Below are positions 60,695 through 64,000 of a stretch of DNA of 64,000 nucleotides, in pieces; position 1 is the first letter of the stretch, and every line of letters begins with the position of its first letter. The position numbers and the translations under genes are program-made. The notes below the pieces were generated by a model that saw only the letters and a program-made list of their open reading frames with translations, had not been told where the DNA came from and ran no database searches. The stretch comes from Paraspadella gotoi (lineage: Eukaryota; Chaetognatha): contig CM119264.1 in NCBI GenBank assembly GCA_051294375.1, positions 12,588,263 through 12,652,262 of the forward strand. The letters run 5' to 3'.

Positions 60695-62920
60695 TTAATA
60701 ACTTAAAAAATAAAAAAATACCAGAGGAACGATTAAAAACAACACGACAGAAAAGTTTGCGTTGTCCTTAATTCGTTGGTCCACATATTCCGTATAATTA
60801 CCAATAATATGTCTCTTTTTCGTTTCTGGCGGATAATCGGTCGGACATTGTGCCAAATCATGTAAAAAATCATTGAAAAATCTTTTGACAAATTCGTCAT
60901 TTTCGACGCCTTTTTTTCCCGAGAATACAGCTAGATCTTTAATGGTTGTTTTCGTCAAAAAACATTGAAGGAAATACAAAATGCTGAAGAACGTCAAAAC
61001 TAAAGAAATAAACCCAATTTTATTTCTTTCGCTCCACCCTTCTTTATTGAGAGAAAACAAACTATTGAAAAAAGGCAAAAAAGAAAGATTGAAAATTAGA
61101 TAAAAGTTTTCTTTAATGAGGGTATAAAATAAAATTTTGCGTAGAATTTGTGGGCGTATTAGGAACATCTTTTCCAGGTACGCGGGTGGAAGCTTTCGAA
61201 GACAATTCTTGCAAAAGCATAGATTAGTCCATAATGAGGTCACTTCTTCTGTGATATCATAATCTCTAATAGCTGAATAAATAAAATAGGGCAAATAAAA
61301 AGAACCTACTACAGAGAGTAAAAAAAAGATAAACCAACATTTTCGAAATGATAAAAACTTTTTTTGAACCCACAAAAAACACAAAAATATAATATAAAAA
61401 AACAGATTGGTTATAGATTCTTCACAAATGTAAAAATGCCTTGATACCTTTTTGGGATGGGAGGTATACCTCTCTGAGTTAAATAAATAAATATTGAGAT
61501 TTAGAATTATTAAATTCACCATAAGGAGAGAAAGACTTTCTATTTTAAAAATTGAGGAGTAAAATTTATTGGTCATTTTTCCGAAAAGAGACGTGTGACA
61601 TATTGTAAAGCCTACATCAATCAAAACCATTAAAAAAACCATTTGTTTTTTGGGTTGAAAAAACCAATTATTTCCTAATGTTATTTGAATCCTTATATCG
61701 TCTCGCTTTTTCGTTTTTTCACACGGTTTGCTTAAAACGTTAAACTTACCGTAAAATGCCTTCTTCCATTTTGAACTATACTCAAAAGTTTTGCTTGTAA
61801 AGCATAGATCTGGAATTTTATTGTAAAATATGAAGAATTCAATGTCTGTTGATAAAGGATACCTCAGTTGATTGATCCCAAATTTAACGTCAAAAAAGAA
61901 CGTTTCTTCTCTTCGTAATAATACACCGTGTTTTTCGAAAGTTAAGCCCAGTGATACAATAATAAGAGTAAAATATGGAATAATCACTCTATGTATCATT
62001 ATACTTTTATTACATGGTGTTTCATGTATTTTTCCTTCTTTCAAAATTCTCAGAATAATTTTTAAATCCGATTTCGTGAAAACTCTTAAAATTAATAAAG
62101 GAGTAAAAATCACAAAAACGAACGAATATTTAACTGCATAAACGGCCATGAAGTAGATACAGAGAGAAACACCCACAGTCCCTTGAACAGTTCCACTGAT
62201 TTGGTATAACATCGTCGAAATCGTCGATCGCTCGACGAAGTGATTGGTTTGCACTTCTGCGGCCGCCTTAGCAATGCTTACCATCGAGATGGCCGGCGAA
62301 AAGAATCGCCAATAATTATCTATCATCCATTTGCAACTGAAAGATTTAAATTTGGATCCGTCGGCGTAGAAGAACCTCATGGAACAATCGCAAGTCAAGT
62401 TGGAGATATAGATGGTCTTCTCTCTGATGACGAGAACTCTGCTCATGGGCGGATAGCAAAGCTCCCTCGAATTGACCGTCATAGACAATACGAAAACGGC
62501 GGACTGCAGCAACATTTGCGGATAAGACTCGAAGAGCACCTGCAGCATATTCAGTCCGAGCAGTACGTTTTTCTTTTGGGGCAGAATCGGTGCGTCGGGG
62601 TCAAGTCCATCGAGATAGAGATCCGCTGACAGCGGAACCGTAGCGCATCCGAGCCCGATCGCAACGACGGTGACGAACACCATGAAGGGCGAAGACCACA
62701 ACCTGGGATAATCGCCGGGTCTTTGCCTGAAAATCGGGGCCAAGTATGTCGCCGAGACAAAGGAATGAAGAATGACCACGAACAACATCGCCCACCCAAA
62801 GTAGGGCAGTCCGTACAGTGGCGAAGTCAGGTAATCGTGAACGGTTTTGAAATCCGTTCCCAGATCCAAGACAGAAAGAAAACATGCAAGAAAAAGCGGC
62901 GCAAGTCGAAGTAGGGCCAT
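60695..62920 (-). CDS. XK-related-like multi-pass membrane protein (741 aa)
   Basis: An intact single-exon ORF with a strong start context (AAGATGG). Family-like features lie near the N-terminus: LSVLDLGTDFKTVHDYL (residues about 16-32) resembles the D-G-[ST]-D helix of XK-related proteins, LQVLFESYPQMLLQSAV (about 127-143) resembles their E-x-x-PQL-x-LQ signature, and SPAISMVSIAKAAAEVQ (about 209-225) resembles the following S-L-x-W-A-L helix. XK-related proteins act as phospholipid scramblases or their partners at the plasma membrane; function here is inferred only. I count about 12 hydrophobic segments. The C-terminal half (after about 290) is longer than in typical members and I do not recognise it. 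The coding DNA is GC-balanced at the 5' end and strongly AT-rich at the 3' end. An ATTAAA overlaps the stop codon; no canonical AATAAA is seen. Confidence 0.65.
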   Translation of the reverse strand: MALLRLAPLFLACFLSVLDLGTDFKTVHDYLTSPLYGLPYFGWAMLFVVILHSFVSATYLAPIFRQRPGDYPRLWSSPFMVFVTVVAIGLGCATVPLSADLYLDGLDPDAPILPQKKNVLLGLNMLQVLFESYPQMLLQSAVFVLSMTVNSRELCYPPMSRVLVIREKTIYISNLTCDCSMRFFYADGSKFKSFSCKWMIDNYWRFFSPAISMVSIAKAAAEVQTNHFVERSTISTMLYQISGTVQGTVGVSLCIYFMAVYAVKYSFVFVIFTPLLILRVFTKSDLKIILRILKEGKIHETPCNKSIMIHRVIIPYFTLIIVSLGLTFEKHGVLLRREETFFFDVKFGINQLRYPLSTDIEFFIFYNKIPDLCFTSKTFEYSSKWKKAFYGKFNVLSKPCEKTKKRDDIRIQITLGNNWFFQPKKQMVFLMVLIDVGFTICHTSLFGKMTNKFYSSIFKIESLSLLMVNLIILNLNIYLFNSERYTSHPKKVSRHFYICEESITNLFFYIIFLCFLWVQKKFLSFRKCWFIFFLLSVVGSFYLPYFIYSAIRDYDITEEVTSLWTNLCFCKNCLRKLPPAYLEKMFLIRPQILRKILFYTLIKENFYLIFNLSFLPFFNSLFSLNKEGWSERNKIGFISLVLTFFSILYFLQCFLTKTTIKDLAVFSGKKGVENDEFVKRFFNDFLHDLAQCPTDYPPETKKRHIIGNYTEYVDQRIKDNANFSVVLFLIVPLVFFYFLSY

Positions 62921-63814
62921 CTTGCCGAGTGAAAAGTCGGCAAAGTTTCGGAATTACATTAAAATTTACATTCGCGAAAAGTTAATTGGAAAAGTGGAAG
63001 ATGCAGGTCGAGCAATCTACTAATAGCAAAAAAAAAAAAGTTACCGAAATATTTTCCAAAAAATCTATAAGTTAAATTATCTGATGAAATATCGAAATGA
63101 AAGAGTTTTTTATGATCGAAAGGAGTCACCCCCAGAACTGAGGGATTACTAGCCTTAACTTTGTTAAGCTCGAAAGATTAAACAACGTCAGATATGAATA
63201 ATTTGTCAGTTCCTATGTTCACACTACAAAGTTTTTAAGAGAAAAATATATAAATTAAAGATATCTAAAGTAAGTAAAAGTTTGACATTTTTTTTTGAAT
63301 TAATACTCAAGTTTCTTCAAGCATCAGCAAATGAGAATTATTTTAAGATGCGGAACGCCCTCAACCGAAGTCGCGTTCCATCGAATTTCTTCGAAATAAA
63401 AAATAATTTTCTAATTAGAAGGTTATTGAAAAAATTATAATGAATTTTAATATTTCGCATCGTGTTTGCTTTATCCGACAACCAATCAATCAATCCTTCT
63501 AAGAACGCTAAAAATTACGGACTAACTCAATATAAATAGATTTATTATAATCAGATTATTTTAAGCAATTAACTTGTTTCTCCTTCTTTCTCAATCTGGA
63601 TGATTATCGATTCCGATTGGACAACGAACCCAATTTTATTGGACGACCCAGGGTTCCCCGGCTGCGTGGCGGTATATGTTTCGTTATTAACTATTTCCGA
63701 AAGATCAAACCGATAAAAGAATAAACAAAATCAGTTTTACTTGGGCTTCGATTTTGGTCAATTTTGTTCAGTTTTAGACCGAAGCCAAAATAAGAAGAGC
63801 AAATGCAACGGATA

Positions 63815-63874
63815 TGAAATCGGTTCAACAAATAAAAAAATTATCCATTCATTCAATAAATAAGCTATCTTGCC
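63815..63874 (+). repeat. Dispersed 60-bp repeat, copy 2
   Basis: Partner of 21551-21610, same orientation. Confidence 0.7.
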
Positions 63875-63935
63875 TAGAGTTTCCTTAACCGTTAATTTTT
63901 CAAAAACGTCAGTTCACCGTTAAAAATCGACTTTT

Positions 63936-63953
63936 TTAACCGTTAACGGTTAA
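63936..63953. repeat. 18-bp perfect palindrome TTAACCGTTAACGGTTAA
   Basis: Sits in a cluster of related half-sites: TTAACCGTTAA at 63890, TTCACCGTTAA at 63913 and AATCGGTTAA at 63954. The clustering suggests the subterminal repeats of a transposable element, cut by the window end, or a protein-binding array. Confidence 0.75.
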
Positions 63954-64000
63954 AATCGGTTAATTTAGTGACTTAGCTTATTTGATAATATAAATGCAAA

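Larger units (their letters stand above)
62921..64000. other. 5' flank of the XK-related-like gene; AT-rich, no gene seen
   Basis: No ORF of note. It holds the dispersed repeat at 63815-63874 and the palindrome cluster at 63880-63965. No TATA box is obvious on the - strand close to the start codon. Confidence 0.5.

Noticed and set aside
62240-62799. Frames overlapping the XK-related-like gene in other phases and strands
   Set aside because: Shadows of the GC-richer 5' part of the 741-residue ORF.

Overview
This is animal (metazoan invertebrate) draft-genome sequence. The evidence is GT-AG introns, a multi-exon immunoglobulin-superfamily receptor, a multi-pass XK-related-type membrane protein, AATAAA signals, a TATA box, and a very high load of (CT)n, (GAC)n, (TTTC)n and (TAT)n microsatellites. 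There are no bacterial operons, rRNA genes or CRISPR arrays. I could not fix the phylum; nothing in the window identifies the species. Runs of exactly 10 or exactly 25 N, and larger N blocks, mark scaffold joins. Several 25-N joins are flanked by near-identical, indel-rich copies, so part of the 6-42 kb region looks assembled twice.

Region by region. 1-36 kb is mostly gene-poor and repetitive: a 0.4 kb tandem duplication at 1.5-2.4 kb, a 1.2 kb inverted duplication (6.2-7.4 and 10.3-11.6 kb), a 2.76 kb block present three times (13.5-21.2 kb) and a 2.57 kb block present twice (23.3-28.5 kb). Scattered through it are short splice-bounded open stretches encoding acidic Asp/Glu-rich peptides (4.3, 27.8-28.2, 30.4, 31.1 and 34.95 kb). 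The last one ends in a stop codon followed at once by a polyadenylation signal.

36.1-59.7 kb holds the main gene, on the + strand. I rebuilt it by hand as about 17 exons whose phases agree at all but one junction (exon 15-16, where I had to pick the donor by phase). It has a TATA box, a long polar N-terminal region, a hydrophobic signal-like segment, about four Ig-like domains, one transmembrane helix and a tail of about 240 residues, giving about 995 residues. Exon 3 is damaged by an assembly duplication. Introns 2, 3 and 12 carry further acidic open stretches, two of them on the opposite strand; intron 4 carries a 161-bp foldback element; intron 5 carries a G-rich island.

60.7-62.9 kb, on the - strand and convergent with the Ig gene, holds an intact single-exon ORF of 741 residues resembling the XK-related (XKR, phospholipid-scramblase-type) family. 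The two main products are both membrane proteins, but nothing in the sequence links their functions. 62.9-64 kb is AT-rich, with an 18-bp perfect palindrome and a dispersed repeat shared with 21.6 kb.
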